From Bradyrhizobium sp. RP6 (GTDB taxonomy: Bacteria; Pseudomonadota; Alphaproteobacteria; Rhizobiales; Xanthobacteraceae): a DNA stretch of 64,000 bases. The notes beneath the pieces were generated by a model, which was given only the letters and a program-made list of their open reading frames with translations, did no database searches and had not been told where the DNA came from. This document shows positions 34,490-43,532 of the stretch, in pieces. Made by a program: the position numbers and the translations under genes. Positions within the stretch are counted from its first letter, which is position 1, and each line of letters starts with the position of its first letter. The stretch is from the NCBI RefSeq assembly GCF_003837805.1, contig NZ_RQIT01000001.1:434001-498000 (forward strand), read 5' to 3'.

Positions 34490-36844
34490 TCACCATGCCT
34501 TGCCCTTCTGTCCCTTGCCTTTGCTCTTGTTCTTTCCTTTGGCCTTCCTGCCCTTGGCAGATTTCTGCTTCTCCGGCTTGCGTTTTTTCTCTGGGCTGCG
34601 TCCGGGATGGGCCTTTGACGATTTGCGCTGCGGGCGGAACGGCCTGCGGTCGCGCGGCGCGGCATCTGCCTCCGACGACAGCAATTCGAAGCGCAGTGCG
34701 CCCGCGATCGGTGCTGCTTCTATCAGACGGACGTCAACGACGTCGCCGAGCTGATAAAGGGTGCCGCTGCGCGTGCCGACCAGCGCGTGTCGGCTCTCGT
34801 CATAGTTGAAATATTCCGTGCCGAGGGATCGGATCGGGATCAGCCCGTCGGCGCCGGTCTCGCTCAGCTTGACGAAAAGGCCGGCGCGCGTGACGCCGGA
34901 GACGCGGCCCTGGAAACTTGCGCCGATGCGATCAGCGAGATGATGGGCGATCAGGCGGTCGACGGTCTCGCGCTCGGCCTTCATCGCGCGCCGCTCGGTC
35001 AGCGAGATGTGGGCGGCGACTTCGCTTAAGGTCTCCGGCGTCTCGCTGTCGGGCAGGGCGCCTTCGCCCAGGCCGAGCGCGCGGACCAGCGCGCGGTGCA
35101 CGACGAGGTCGGCATAGCGGCGGATCGGCGAGGTGAAATGCGCATAGCGGCGCAGGTTCAGGCCGAAATGGCCGTAATTCTCGGAGGAATATTCGGCCTG
35201 CGCCTGGGCGCGCAGCACGACTTCGCTGACCAGCGGATAGTAGTCATGGCCTTCGAGCTGGGCCAGCACGCGGTTGAACAGCGTCGGGCGCAGCGCGCCT
35301 GATTTCGTGAAGGGAACGTCGAGCGTCTCCAGAAACTCGCTCAGCGCATGGACCTTCTCCAGCGTCGGTTCGTCATGCACGCGATAGATCAGTGGGAGAG
35401 ACTTCTTCTCCAGCATCTCCGCCGCGGCGACGTTGGCGAGGATCATGAACTCCTCGATCAGCTTGTGCGCGTCGAGCCGCTCAGGCACGACGACGCGATC
35501 GACCGTGCCGTCGCTCTTCAAGAGGATCTTGCGCTCGGGCAGATCGAGATTGAGCGGATCGCGTTCGTCGCGGGCGCGCTTGGCGCAGGCATAGGCGGCA
35601 TAAAGCGGTTTCAGGATCGGGTCGAGCAGGGGACCGGTGGTGTCATCCGGCCTTCCGTCGATCGCGGCCTGTGCCTGCGCGTAAGCGAGCTTGGCCGCCG
35701 AGCGCATCAGGATGCGGTGGAAGCTGTGCGAACGCTTGCGCCCGTCGGGGCCGAGCACCATCCGCACCGCGAGCGCGCCGCGCGGCTCGCCGGGTACCAG
35801 CGAGCAGAGATTGTTGGAGATGCGCTCGGGCAGCATCGGCACGACGCGGTCGGGAAAATAGACCGAGTTGCCGCGGTCGAGCGCGTCGCGATCGAGCGCC
35901 GTGCCCGGGCGGACATAGAAGCTGACGTCGGCAATGGCAACGTTGACGATGAAGCCGCCTTTGTTGTTCGGATCGTCATCGGGCTGCGCGTGGACCGCGT
36001 CGTCGTGGTCTTTTGCGTCCGGCGGATCGATGGTGACGAGCGGGACGTCGCGCCAGTCCTCGCGCCCCTTCAGGTTCGCCGGCTCAGCGGCTTCCGCCTC
36101 GCGCTCGGCTGCGGACGAGAATTGCAGCGGGATGTCGTGAGCATAGATCGCGATCAGGCTGATCGCCTTCTCCGACTTGACCGAGCCGAGCTTCTCCTTC
36201 ACGCGGCCGGAGCCGAGGCCGAAGCCGCGCGAGCGGACGATGTCGACGCTGACGAGGTCGCCGTCCTGTGCGCCTTGTGCATCGGTCTTGGCGATGTTCA
36301 GCTCGCGGTCGGCGAACTTCTTGTCGACGGGGACGAGCCGTCCGCCGCCTTCGGGAAGCTCGCGAAACACGCCGAGGATGCGGCTCTTGGCCTTGTCGAT
36401 GACCTTGATGATGCGGCCGCGCCAGGCGGGGCCTTCGGTCTCGTCGGTCGGCTCGACGCGCAGCAGCGCGCGGTCGCCGATTCCGGCCGCGATGCCCGGC
36501 TTGGCTCGGCGCGGCATCTCGATGAGGATCTTTGGCGGCTCGCCGCTCTCCACCTCGTCCCACTCGGCGGGGGAGGCGATCAATTCGCCGTCGCTGTCGC
36601 GGCCAGTGATGTCGGCGAGCAGTGTGGGCGGAAGAGCGTCCGGCTCCGAGACCTTGTGGCGCTTCTTCTTGATGACGCCGTCGTCGGCGAGCTCGCGCAG
36701 CATGCGCCTGAGCTCGGCGCGATCGGCGTTCTTCAGGCCGAACTCGCGCGCAATTTCGCGAGTTCCGACCTTTCCCGGATTTGACTTGATGAAGGCGACG
36801 ATGGCGTTCCTGTCGGGAAAGCCACGGTCATTCGTGCGTTTCAC
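34490..36844 (-). CDS. rnr: ribonuclease R
   Basis: A 784-residue 3'-5' exoribonuclease of the RNB family. An N-terminal winged helix (GTREIAREFGLKNADRAELR) is followed by cold-shock domains, then the RNB catalytic core with VTIDPPDAKDHDDAVHAQPD (metal-binding aspartates, about residues 275-294), RGNSVYFPDRVVPMLPERIS and FTSPIRRYADLVVHRALV. The S1 domain is GRVSGVTRAGLFVKLSETGA. A 60-residue Lys-rich tail (KSSKAHPGRSPEKKRKPEKQ) ends the protein, as in E. coli RNase R where it aids ribosome and RNA binding. It starts 7 bases after the topA stop, so it is in the topA operon. Confidence 0.96.
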   Translation of the reverse strand: MKRTNDRGFPDRNAIVAFIKSNPGKVGTREIAREFGLKNADRAELRRMLRELADDGVIKKKRHKVSEPDALPPTLLADITGRDSDGELIASPAEWDEVESGEPPKILIEMPRRAKPGIAAGIGDRALLRVEPTDETEGPAWRGRIIKVIDKAKSRILGVFRELPEGGGRLVPVDKKFADRELNIAKTDAQGAQDGDLVSVDIVRSRGFGLGSGRVKEKLGSVKSEKAISLIAIYAHDIPLQFSSAAEREAEAAEPANLKGREDWRDVPLVTIDPPDAKDHDDAVHAQPDDDPNNKGGFIVNVAIADVSFYVRPGTALDRDALDRGNSVYFPDRVVPMLPERISNNLCSLVPGEPRGALAVRMVLGPDGRKRSHSFHRILMRSAAKLAYAQAQAAIDGRPDDTTGPLLDPILKPLYAAYACAKRARDERDPLNLDLPERKILLKSDGTVDRVVVPERLDAHKLIEEFMILANVAAAEMLEKKSLPLIYRVHDEPTLEKVHALSEFLETLDVPFTKSGALRPTLFNRVLAQLEGHDYYPLVSEVVLRAQAQAEYSSENYGHFGLNLRRYAHFTSPIRRYADLVVHRALVRALGLGEGALPDSETPETLSEVAAHISLTERRAMKAERETVDRLIAHHLADRIGASFQGRVSGVTRAGLFVKLSETGADGLIPIRSLGTEYFNYDESRHALVGTRSGTLYQLGDVVDVRLIEAAPIAGALRFELLSSEADAAPRDRRPFRPQRKSSKAHPGRSPEKKRKPEKQKSAKGRKAKGKNKSKGKGQKGKAW

Positions 36845-36851
36845 TTAGCCT

Positions 36852-39626
36852 CTAACTCTTGCCGGCACTCTTCTTGGCCGGAGTATTTGCAGGATTCTTG
36901 GTGGCGGCGGTTTTGGTCGGCGACGTCTTGGCGGTCGAGGGCACGGCGGCGCGAGCCTTGCTGGTGGATTCGGATTTGGTCTTGGCTGCGGTTTTCTTCG
37001 CGGCCGGCTTCTTCGGTTTTGGCGCAGCGTCTTCACCGTCCGCAGCTTTCTCTGCAGTCTTCTTGGCCTTGGCTGGCTTCGCCGCTTTCTTCGCCGACTT
37101 GGTGGTCTTGGCCTTGCCGCCGCCCTTGGCCGCGCGCTCGTCGATCAGCGCGATCGCCTGCGGCAAGGTGATCGTATCCTTCTCGAATTCGGCCGGGATC
37201 GTCGCATTGACGCCGCCGGCCGTGACATAGGCGCCGTAGCGGCCGCTCTTGACGGTGACGGTGCCGAGCGTCGGATGATCGCCGAGCGCCTTGCCGGGAT
37301 CGGCGCCGAAGCGGCGGCTCGGGCCCTTGGCGACCTTTTCCGCGATCAACGTCACCGCGCGGTTGAGGCCGATGTCGAACACCTCGTCGCCGGCTTCCAG
37401 GCTGGCATAGGTCTTGTCGTGCTTCACGAACGGTCCGAAGCGGCCGAGGCCGGCGGTGATCGGAAGACCGCTTTCCGGATGCTTGCCGATCTCGCGCGGC
37501 AGCGACAGCAGTTTCAGCGCGAGCTCGAGGTCGACATCGCCGGGCGAGGTGCCCTTCGGAATGCCGGCGCGCTTGGGCTTCTCGCCTTCTTCATAATCCT
37601 TCTGCTCACCGAGCTGGATATAGGGGCCGAAGCGGCCGGCCTTGACCCAGACATCGCGACCCGTATCAGGATCCTGGCCCAGCGAACGGTCGGCGGTCGC
37701 CTCACCATCGGCGGCGAGCTGACGGGTGTAGCGGCACTCCGGATAGTTCGAGCAGCCGACGAAGGCGCCGAACTTGCCGGCCTTCAGGTTCAGCCGGCCG
37801 GTGCCGCAGTTCGGGCACTGGCGGACGTCGCCGCCATCGGCGCGCGGCGGATAGATGTGCGGCCCAAGCATCTCGTCGAGCACGTCGAGCACCTGCGCGA
37901 CGCGCAAATCCTTGATGTCATCGACGGCGCCGATGAAGTCGCGCCAGAAGTCCTTCAGCACCTGCTGCCAGGAAATCTCGTTGTTGGAGATGCGGTCGAG
38001 CTGTTCCTCCAGGCCCGCCGTAAAATCGTACTCGACGTAGCGGCTGAAGAAGCTTTCGAGGAACGCGATCACGACGCGGCCCTTGTCCTCGCCGTGCAGG
38101 CGCTTCTTCTCCAGCTTGACGTAGCCGCGGTCCTTCAGGACCTGGAGGATCGAGGCATAGGTCGAGGGACGGCCGATGCCGAGCTCCTCCATGCGCTTGA
38201 CGAGGGAAGCTTCCGAGAAGCGCGGCGGCGGCTCGGTGAAATGCTGGGTCACGGACAGGCTCTGCCGCTTCAGGGCGTCGTTCGGGCTCATCGCGGGGAG
38301 GCGGCGGGAATCCTCGTCCTCCTCGTCGTCGCGGCCTTCCTGATAGAGCGCGAGGAAGCCGTCGAACTTGACGACCTGGCCGGTGGCGCGCAGCTCCAGC
38401 GTGCGGGAACCGGCCTTTGCCGTGATGTCGACGGTGGTGCGCTCGAGCTCGGCGGATTCCATCTGGCTCGCGATCGTGCGCTTCCAGATCAACTCGTAGA
38501 GCTTCGCCTGATCGGCATCGAGCCTGCGGCTCAGGCTGTCGGGGCGGCGGGAGAGGTCGGTCGGTCGGATCGCCTCGTGCGCTTCCTGGGCGTTCTTGGC
38601 CTTGGCCTGGTACTGACGGGGCGCATCGGGCACGTAGGCGTTGCCGTAATCCTCGCCGATCACCTTGCGCGCCTGGGTGATCGCGGACGGGTCGATCTGC
38701 ACGCCGTCGGTACGCATATAAGTAATGAGTCCGGTGGTCTCGCCGCCGATGTCGATGCCTTCATAGAGGCGCTGGGCGATGCGCATGGTGTGCGCCGGCG
38801 CAAAGCCGTATTTGCGGCTGGCTTCCTGCTGCAGCGTCGAGGTGGTGAAGGGCGCTTGCGGATTGCGCCGAGCGGGCTTGGCATCGACCGCGGTCACGGT
38901 GTAGCTGGCTGCCTCCAGCGCCTTCTTGAAGTCTTCGGCTTCCGCGCCGGTGCCGATGTCGAGACGCTGGATCTTCTTGCCGTCGGCGCCGACGAGGCGG
39001 GCCTCGAACGCATCCCCGCGCGGCGTCAGCAGGGTTGCGATCAGCGACCAGTATTCGCGCGGCACGAATTTCTCGATCTCGAGCTCGCGATCGCAGACGA
39101 GACGCAGCGCCACCGACTGCACGCGGCCGGCCGAGCGGGCGCCCGGCAGCTTGCGCCACAGCACGGGGGAGAGAGTGAAGCCGACCAGATAGTCGAGCGC
39201 ACGGCGCGCCATATAGGCGTCGACCAGCGCGCCGTCGATCTGGCGCGGATGCTTCATTGCGTCCGAGACGGCCTGCTTGGTGATGGCGTTGAACACCACC
39301 CGCTCGATTTTCTGGTCCTTCAGCGCGCGCTTTTCCTTCAGCACCTCCAGCACGTGCCAGGAGATGGCCTCGCCCTCGCGATCAGGGTCGGTGGCGAGAA
39401 TCAGGCGGTCGGCGCCCTTCAGGGACCTGGCAATCTCGTTGAGCCGGCCGGCCGCCTTGGGATCGACCTCCCAGATCATCTTGAAATTGGCATCGGGATC
39501 GACGGAGCCGTTCTTCGCGGGCAGGTCGCGGACATGGCCGAACGAGGCCAGAACCTCATAGGACGAGCCCAGATATTTGTTGATCGTCTTGGCTTTCGCC
39601 GGCGACTCCACGATGACGATATTCAT
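36852..39626 (-). CDS. topA: DNA topoisomerase I
   Basis: A 924-residue type IA topoisomerase that relaxes negative supercoils. The toprim domain starts MNIVIVESPAKAKTINKYLG and includes LILATDPDREGEAISWHV. The catalytic Tyr is in TTGLITYMRTDGVQID. RPSTYASILQVLKDRGYVKL follows, and after it one zinc-finger repeat, CPNCGTGRLNL with GCSNYPECRY. Next come TopA C-terminal repeats (GRFGPYIQLGEQ; GKFGAFVGC) and a long Lys/Ala tail. ATG 39626 is set by the family N-terminus. It is first in the topA-rnr-DUF983-Nudix operon. Confidence 0.96.
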   Translation of the reverse strand: MNIVIVESPAKAKTINKYLGSSYEVLASFGHVRDLPAKNGSVDPDANFKMIWEVDPKAAGRLNEIARSLKGADRLILATDPDREGEAISWHVLEVLKEKRALKDQKIERVVFNAITKQAVSDAMKHPRQIDGALVDAYMARRALDYLVGFTLSPVLWRKLPGARSAGRVQSVALRLVCDRELEIEKFVPREYWSLIATLLTPRGDAFEARLVGADGKKIQRLDIGTGAEAEDFKKALEAASYTVTAVDAKPARRNPQAPFTTSTLQQEASRKYGFAPAHTMRIAQRLYEGIDIGGETTGLITYMRTDGVQIDPSAITQARKVIGEDYGNAYVPDAPRQYQAKAKNAQEAHEAIRPTDLSRRPDSLSRRLDADQAKLYELIWKRTIASQMESAELERTTVDITAKAGSRTLELRATGQVVKFDGFLALYQEGRDDEEDEDSRRLPAMSPNDALKRQSLSVTQHFTEPPPRFSEASLVKRMEELGIGRPSTYASILQVLKDRGYVKLEKKRLHGEDKGRVVIAFLESFFSRYVEYDFTAGLEEQLDRISNNEISWQQVLKDFWRDFIGAVDDIKDLRVAQVLDVLDEMLGPHIYPPRADGGDVRQCPNCGTGRLNLKAGKFGAFVGCSNYPECRYTRQLAADGEATADRSLGQDPDTGRDVWVKAGRFGPYIQLGEQKDYEEGEKPKRAGIPKGTSPGDVDLELALKLLSLPREIGKHPESGLPITAGLGRFGPFVKHDKTYASLEAGDEVFDIGLNRAVTLIAEKVAKGPSRRFGADPGKALGDHPTLGTVTVKSGRYGAYVTAGGVNATIPAEFEKDTITLPQAIALIDERAAKGGGKAKTTKSAKKAAKPAKAKKTAEKAADGEDAAPKPKKPAAKKTAAKTKSESTSKARAAVPSTAKTSPTKTAATKNPANTPAKKSAGKS

Positions 39627-39835
39627 GTAGTTCCAGTAACTTACGGGAAAATCTTGGGCCGAAAACGAAAGGATTCGGGTCGGCCGTTTCGACCCGAACA
39701 TGGGTGGTGAGGCCTCCGCTGTCAAATCGAGGGGTGTTGAAAGCCGCCTCGATGGGAAAAGTTTCATATCGAAAAAGTTGCAAAATACCACCTTGGAGTT
39801 GCGGTCGATGTGGGCGTAATGTTGCCGCTGGGGCC

Positions 39836-40093
39836 ATGGATTCGGGTGGGGTCTTGGTAACTAAGCCAAAGAAACGGAGGCGCGCCGCAGCAGGCGCGCG
39901 TGAAGGCGCGCGTCATGAAGAACCAGGGGAGGGCGGCGCGGACGAGGCGGTGGCCTTCATCGCCGAGCAGACCGGAGCATTGCGCAAGGTCGCCGAGCGC
40001 CACAAGCTCGACGTGCTCTATTATCTCCTCGGCATGACCAAGCTCGAGGCGGACGAGCATCTGCGGCTACGGACCAAGCGCAAGCTCTCGTGA
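39836..40093 (+). CDS. small conserved basic hypothetical protein
   Basis: An 85-residue protein. The first half is rich in Arg, Ala and Glu (KPKKRRRAAAGAREGARHEE); the second half AVAFIAEQTGALRKVAERHK then LDVLYYLLGMTKLEADEHLR looks like a folded helical part. I recall similar short proteins beside topA in Bradyrhizobium, but no function. The ATG at 39836 is one option; the open frame extends further upstream. It is divergent from topA. Confidence 0.6.
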   Translation: MDSGGVLVTKPKKRRRAAAGAREGARHEEPGEGGADEAVAFIAEQTGALRKVAERHKLDVLYYLLGMTKLEADEHLRLRTKRKLS

Positions 40094-40146
40094 CAAGACC
40101 AGGTGGATTGTCGTGAACTGCGCGTTCGAACGGCGACAAAGCCAAT

Positions 40147-40491
40147 GTGAAGAACGCGTCCAATCTTTCGAGCCTTGCGGATAGGCTCCGCAACGATGTT
40201 CGTAGCCTCGTGATCATGTTGACATTGGTCGCAGGGTTGATCCTGTGGTTTGCGACCGTCGGCTCGACCGATCGGGTGATCTATCGCGGCGTCGATCAGG
40301 CCTGGTCCGAGCCCGGCCGCGTCCATCTCAAGACGGAGCCTTCCGGTCATTACGCGATCGAGCGGAATGCAGACTTCGCCGCCATGAAGGTCGGCTGTGT
40401 TTATGATCTGAACTACGAGGCCGAGTTCGGCCGGCGCCAACGCGAAAATCGCCAGAAGACGGTTCGGAGGGCTACCCTGGTCGGATGCTAG
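40147..40491 (+). CDS. small membrane-anchored hypothetical protein
   Basis: A 114-residue protein with one predicted N-terminal membrane helix (VIMLTLVAGLILWFATVGS, residues 22-40) and a hydrophilic remainder that would face the periplasm (YRGVDQAWSEPGRVHLKTEP). A conserved-looking VGCVYDLNYEAEFGRR and terminal Cys are present. No domain is recognised. It lies 53 bases after the small basic gene on the same strand. Confidence 0.6.
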   Translation: MKNASNLSSLADRLRNDVRSLVIMLTLVAGLILWFATVGSTDRVIYRGVDQAWSEPGRVHLKTEPSGHYAIERNADFAAMKVGCVYDLNYEAEFGRRQRENRQKTVRRATLVGC

Positions 40492-40543
40492 CCAGAGTTC
40501 GCTGCGCTCGCACAGAAGGTGTGGTGGCAGCTCGCCGCCGCAA

Positions 40544-41008
40544 TCACGCCGATCGCCGTCGCGCCGGCCGCGGCTTCAGCGTGGTGTCGGCGGGACTGAG
40601 CAGGCGCCCGTCCTCGGCGCGCATTTCCAGCTTCTTCACCGGGCGGCCTCTCGCACGATCGACCAGGATGGTCGCGATCTCCTCGGGGTGATCGTCGAAC
40701 TCCTCGCTCCATTGCCGCAGTGCCACCAAGATCGGAAAGGTGCCGCGGCCCTTCGGCGTCAGCAGATATTCCTGATAGGCGCTGCCGTCGGAGGCGGGGG
40801 CGGTTGCCAGAATGCCGTGGTCGACCAGCGATCGCAGGCGCGCCGCCAGGATGTTCTTGGCCATGCCGAGCCTGCTCTGAAACTCGCCGAAGCGGCGGAC
40901 GCCGAACAGCGCCTCGCGGATGATCAGCAGCGACCACCAGTCGCCGAGCGCCTCCAGCGAGCGTGCGATCGGGCAGGAATCGCCCTCGAAGCTGGTTCGT
41001 TTCACCAT
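40544..41008 (-). CDS. HxlR-family transcriptional regulator
   Basis: A 154-residue winged-helix regulator. CPIARSLEALGDWWSLLIIR (residues 12-31) carries the Cys often used as a redox or aldehyde sensor in this family. The DNA-binding part is FGEFQSRLGMAKNILAARLR and the wing is YLLTPKGRGTFPILVALRQW. It is divergent from an SDR gene, with a perfect palindrome in between, so it probably controls that gene. Confidence 0.9.
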   Translation of the reverse strand: MVKRTSFEGDSCPIARSLEALGDWWSLLIIREALFGVRRFGEFQSRLGMAKNILAARLRSLVDHGILATAPASDGSAYQEYLLTPKGRGTFPILVALRQWSEEFDDHPEEIATILVDRARGRPVKKLEMRAEDGRLLSPADTTLKPRPARRRSA

Positions 41009-41063
41009 CGCAGTCTGTCCTATCGCGTTCGCACGGCGTCAGCGCCGATCACGCGCTTGTGCG

Positions 41064-41116
41064 GTTGCATCATAAAACCGCTTGCCCTAGATGGCAATCT
41101 AGTTTCATCATGCAAC
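41064..41116. promoter_or_regulatory. operator candidate between HxlR and SDR genes
   Basis: A perfect palindrome CTAGAT-GGCA-ATCTAG occupies 41087-41102. Outer arms GTTGCAT (41064-41070) and ATGCAAC (41110-41116) are inverted around it. The placement, 14 bases before the SDR start and overlapping its leader, fits control by the HxlR regulator. Confidence 0.55.
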
Positions 41117-41129
41117 TAAGGAGGCGAGC

Positions 41130-41903
41130 GTGAGACTGAAAGACAAGACGGCATTGATTACGGGCGGCAACAGCGGCATCGGGCTTGCGACGGCAAAACT
41201 GTTTGCGGCGGAAGGCGCCAAGGTAGTGATCACCGGGCGCAACAAGCAGACGCTGGAGGCTGCCGCGAAGGAACTCGGGCCGAACGCGCTCGCGCTCGCC
41301 GCCGACGCCACCGACATCGCCGCGACCGAAGCCGCCATCAAGCAGGGCGCGGAGAAGTTCGGCAAATTCGACATCGTGTTTGCCAATGCCGGCATCGCGG
41401 GCGGCACGCCGCTGGGCTCGGCGACGCCCGAAGTCTTCGAGAAGGTCATCAGCACCAATCTGACCGGCGTGTTCTTCACCGTGCAGTCGGCGCTGCCTTT
41501 TCTCAACGACAATGCCTCGATCATCCTCAACGGCTCGGTGATCTCCGTGCTCGGCATTCCCGGTTACTCCGCTTACGGTGCCGCAAAGGCCGGCGTGCGG
41601 GCGATGGCGCGGATCATGGCCTCGGAGCTGTCGCCGCGCGGAATCCGCGTCAATGTCGTGGCGCCCGGCGCGATCCGCACCCCGATCTGGGGGCCCGCGA
41701 CCGCGACACCCGAAGCCGAGAAGGCGTTCGAGAAGCGGATCGCGCTATCGACGCCGCTCGGCCGCATCGGTGAAACGGATCACGTCGCGAAGACGGTGCT
41801 GTTCCTCGCTTCCGATGATTCCGCGCATGTGCAGGGGCAGGAGATCTTCGTCGACGGCGGCGCGGTGGCCTCCCCGAGCGGCGCGCCGATCTATCGCGGC
41901 TGA
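41130..41903 (+). CDS. short-chain dehydrogenase/reductase
   Basis: A 257-residue classical SDR. The cofactor motif is TGGNSGIGLATAKLF (residues 10-24), then NAGIAGG, and the catalytic residues are Ser in ILNGSVIS and Tyr-x-x-x-Lys in YSAYGAAKAG. NTD-like GRN at residues 36-38 suggests NADPH preference. The start is GTG 41130 after AAGGAGGCGAGC. Substrate is unknown. It is likely induced through the divergent HxlR regulator, as with many quinone or aldehyde reductases. Confidence 0.92.
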   Translation: MRLKDKTALITGGNSGIGLATAKLFAAEGAKVVITGRNKQTLEAAAKELGPNALALAADATDIAATEAAIKQGAEKFGKFDIVFANAGIAGGTPLGSATPEVFEKVISTNLTGVFFTVQSALPFLNDNASIILNGSVISVLGIPGYSAYGAAKAGVRAMARIMASELSPRGIRVNVVAPGAIRTPIWGPATATPEAEKAFEKRIALSTPLGRIGETDHVAKTVLFLASDDSAHVQGQEIFVDGGAVASPSGAPIYRG

Positions 41904-42076
41904 TCAAACCAGGCGCAAATCGAACTGGCCGGCGCAGCCTATGCGGTTGCGCCGGTCGGTTCCGACGTCCGGCCAGGTGCATTGACTGAACCTTTGCGCG
42001 AGGTGTTGAACCTTCGCGGAAGCTGCAAAGACCCTCTTAAGGGACGGGCAGACTCATTATCTATAGGGAGTCTAGC

Positions 42077-42244
42077 ATGCCGAAAGCAGCCAGCTTTTTC
42101 TCGTCGCTTTCATCACCGCGCATCTTCACCGAAAGATCCTCCGTTCCGGCCAGGCGCTCCGACACATCCGAGCTCGTCGCCATCGCGTTGTTGTGCGGCA
42201 TGGGCCTGTTCGTCTCGCTTGTTGCCGTGATCCTGGGCATTTAG
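42077..42244 (+). CDS. small single-helix membrane protein
   Basis: A 55-residue protein beginning MPKAASFFSSLSSPRIFTER and ending in one hydrophobic helix (VAIALLCGMGLFVSLVAVIL). GGGAG precedes ATG 42077 by six bases. The start, ribosome site and clean membrane segment argue for a real gene, but there is no family I recognise. Confidence 0.5.
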   Translation: MPKAASFFSSLSSPRIFTERSSVPARRSDTSELVAIALLCGMGLFVSLVAVILGI

Positions 42245-42322
42245 GGCGTCTGGTTCCAGCTCTGCAGATCGTGCAGCCATCAGCCGCCGCGTATTTCGGC
42301 GGCGGCCGATCTCGGCCCGGCG

Positions 42323-42931
42323 TCAGGCCGCCCGCAGGCTGGTGGCGGCTTGAAGCGCGCCCGCGAGCGCCTTCTCGCGGTGATCCGGTCCGACCTGGAT
42401 GCCGTCGGCGATGATGAATTCGGCATTGCGGACGCCGATGAAGCCGAAGACGCCGCGCAGATAGCTTTCGAGGTGCTCCAGCGCTGCGGCTGGCGAGCCG
42501 GCGCCGTAATAGCCGCCGCGCGAGATCGCGACGATCACGCGTTTGCCGCCGGCGAGCCCCTCGGGCCCGGCCGCGCCATATTTAAAAGTCTTCCCCACCA
42601 CCAGGATGCGGTCGATCCAGGCCTTGAGCTGGCTCGGAATCGTGAAGTTGTACATGGGTGCACCGATGACCACGACGTCGGCGCTCAGGAACTCCTCCAG
42701 CACCGCCGCGCTTGCGGCAAGGTCGGGCGCAAGCTCCGCCGGTGTGGGGGCGCCTTGCGCGGCCGCGAGATGCGAGCCGGAGAGATGGGCAAGCGGGGTC
42801 TGGGTCAGGTCGCGATAGACGACTTGAAGCGACGGCGTCGCCTGCCCGAGACGGTCGACGATGGCGGCGGAAACCTGCCGGCTGACGGAGTGGGGGCCGA
42901 GCACGCTGGAGTCGATATGGAGAAGTTTCAT
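42323..42931 (-). CDS. azoR: FMN-dependent NADH-azoreductase
   Basis: A 202-residue flavodoxin-fold reductase. The FMN-binding motifs are [15 protein letters not shown] (residues 4-18), [19 protein letters not shown] and [11 protein letters not shown]. Enzymes of this type reduce azo dyes and quinones with NADH in the cytoplasm, probably against thiol or quinone stress. It is divergent from an HxlR gene across 83 bases. Confidence 0.93.
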   Translation of the reverse strand: MKLLHIDSSVLGPHSVSRQVSAAIVDRLGQATPSLQVVYRDLTQTPLAHLSGSHLAAAQGAPTPAELAPDLAASAAVLEEFLSADVVVIGAPMYNFTIPSQLKAWIDRILVVGKTFKYGAAGPEGLAGGKRVIVAISRGGYYGAGSPAAALEHLESYLRGVFGFIGVRNAEFIIADGIQVGPDHREKALAGALQAATSLRAA

Positions 42932-42954
42932 TTGGGGTCACCCTGGTATAGGTT

Positions 42955-42970
42955 TGTAACCAGCGCTACA
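42955..42970. promoter_or_regulatory. possible HxlR operator between azoR and its regulator
   Basis: TGTA-N8-TACA (TGTAACCAGCGCTACA) forms an inverted repeat in the middle of the divergent gap. It is weak as the inner part is only partly symmetric. Confidence 0.35.
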
Positions 42971-43014
42971 TGAGTGACTGTTGAAATCCCCGCAAGAACG
43001 CACTTTTTTGAGCC

Positions 43015-43461
43015 ATGGGCACATCTTTGAAACCTGAGAACACCGATTTGCCTGCTCCGCCGAGGCCAAACCCAAGGCCACATCAGAGTCCCGATCCGAT
43101 GCCGGATCGCAACCACGCGGACTGCCGCGGTGTCGCCTCCGTGCTGTCCCGTGTCGGCGACAAATGGAGCGTGTTCGTGATCATGATGCTCAGCGACGGG
43201 CCGAAGCGCTTCAACGAGCTGAAGCGCATGATCAACGGCATCTCGCAGCGGATGCTGACTTTGACGCTGCGCGGTCTCGAGCGCGACGGCCTCGTCACGC
43301 GCACGATCTTCCCGACCATCCCGCCGCGGGTGGACTATGAGCTGACCGATCTCGGCCGCGGTCTTCAGCAGCCGGTGAAGGCGCTCGGGGAGTGGGCGAT
43401 CGAACATCAGGAGCAGATCGCGGCCGCGCGCACGCGGTTCGATGCGCGCAACGAGGGTTAG
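43015..43461 (+). CDS. HxlR-family transcriptional regulator
   Basis: A 148-residue winged-helix regulator. A Pro-rich N-terminal 30 residues is followed by CRGVASVLSRVGDKWSVFVI (with the sensor Cys), FNELKRMINGISQRMLTLTL (recognition helix) and VDYELTDLGRGLQQPVKALG. It is divergent from azoR, in the same arrangement as the HxlR-SDR pair 2 kb away. Probably it represses azoR and responds to quinones or electrophiles, as YodB-like HxlR proteins do. Confidence 0.9.
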   Translation: MGTSLKPENTDLPAPPRPNPRPHQSPDPMPDRNHADCRGVASVLSRVGDKWSVFVIMMLSDGPKRFNELKRMINGISQRMLTLTLRGLERDGLVTRTIFPTIPPRVDYELTDLGRGLQQPVKALGEWAIEHQEQIAAARTRFDARNEG

Positions 43462-43532
43462 ACTAGCGTTGCGGCTCGACAGTTCACGCCCGGAATGACG
43501 CCTTTCCAGTCAACGACATCGAAGGCACACCA

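Noticed and set aside
35348..36784. 478-codon plus-strand open frame opposite rnr
   Set aside because: Antisense to a clear RNase R; no motif.
37275..39710. 811-codon plus-strand open frame antisense to topA
   Set aside because: It mirrors topA codon bias; its residues have no domain and topA on the other strand is unmistakable.
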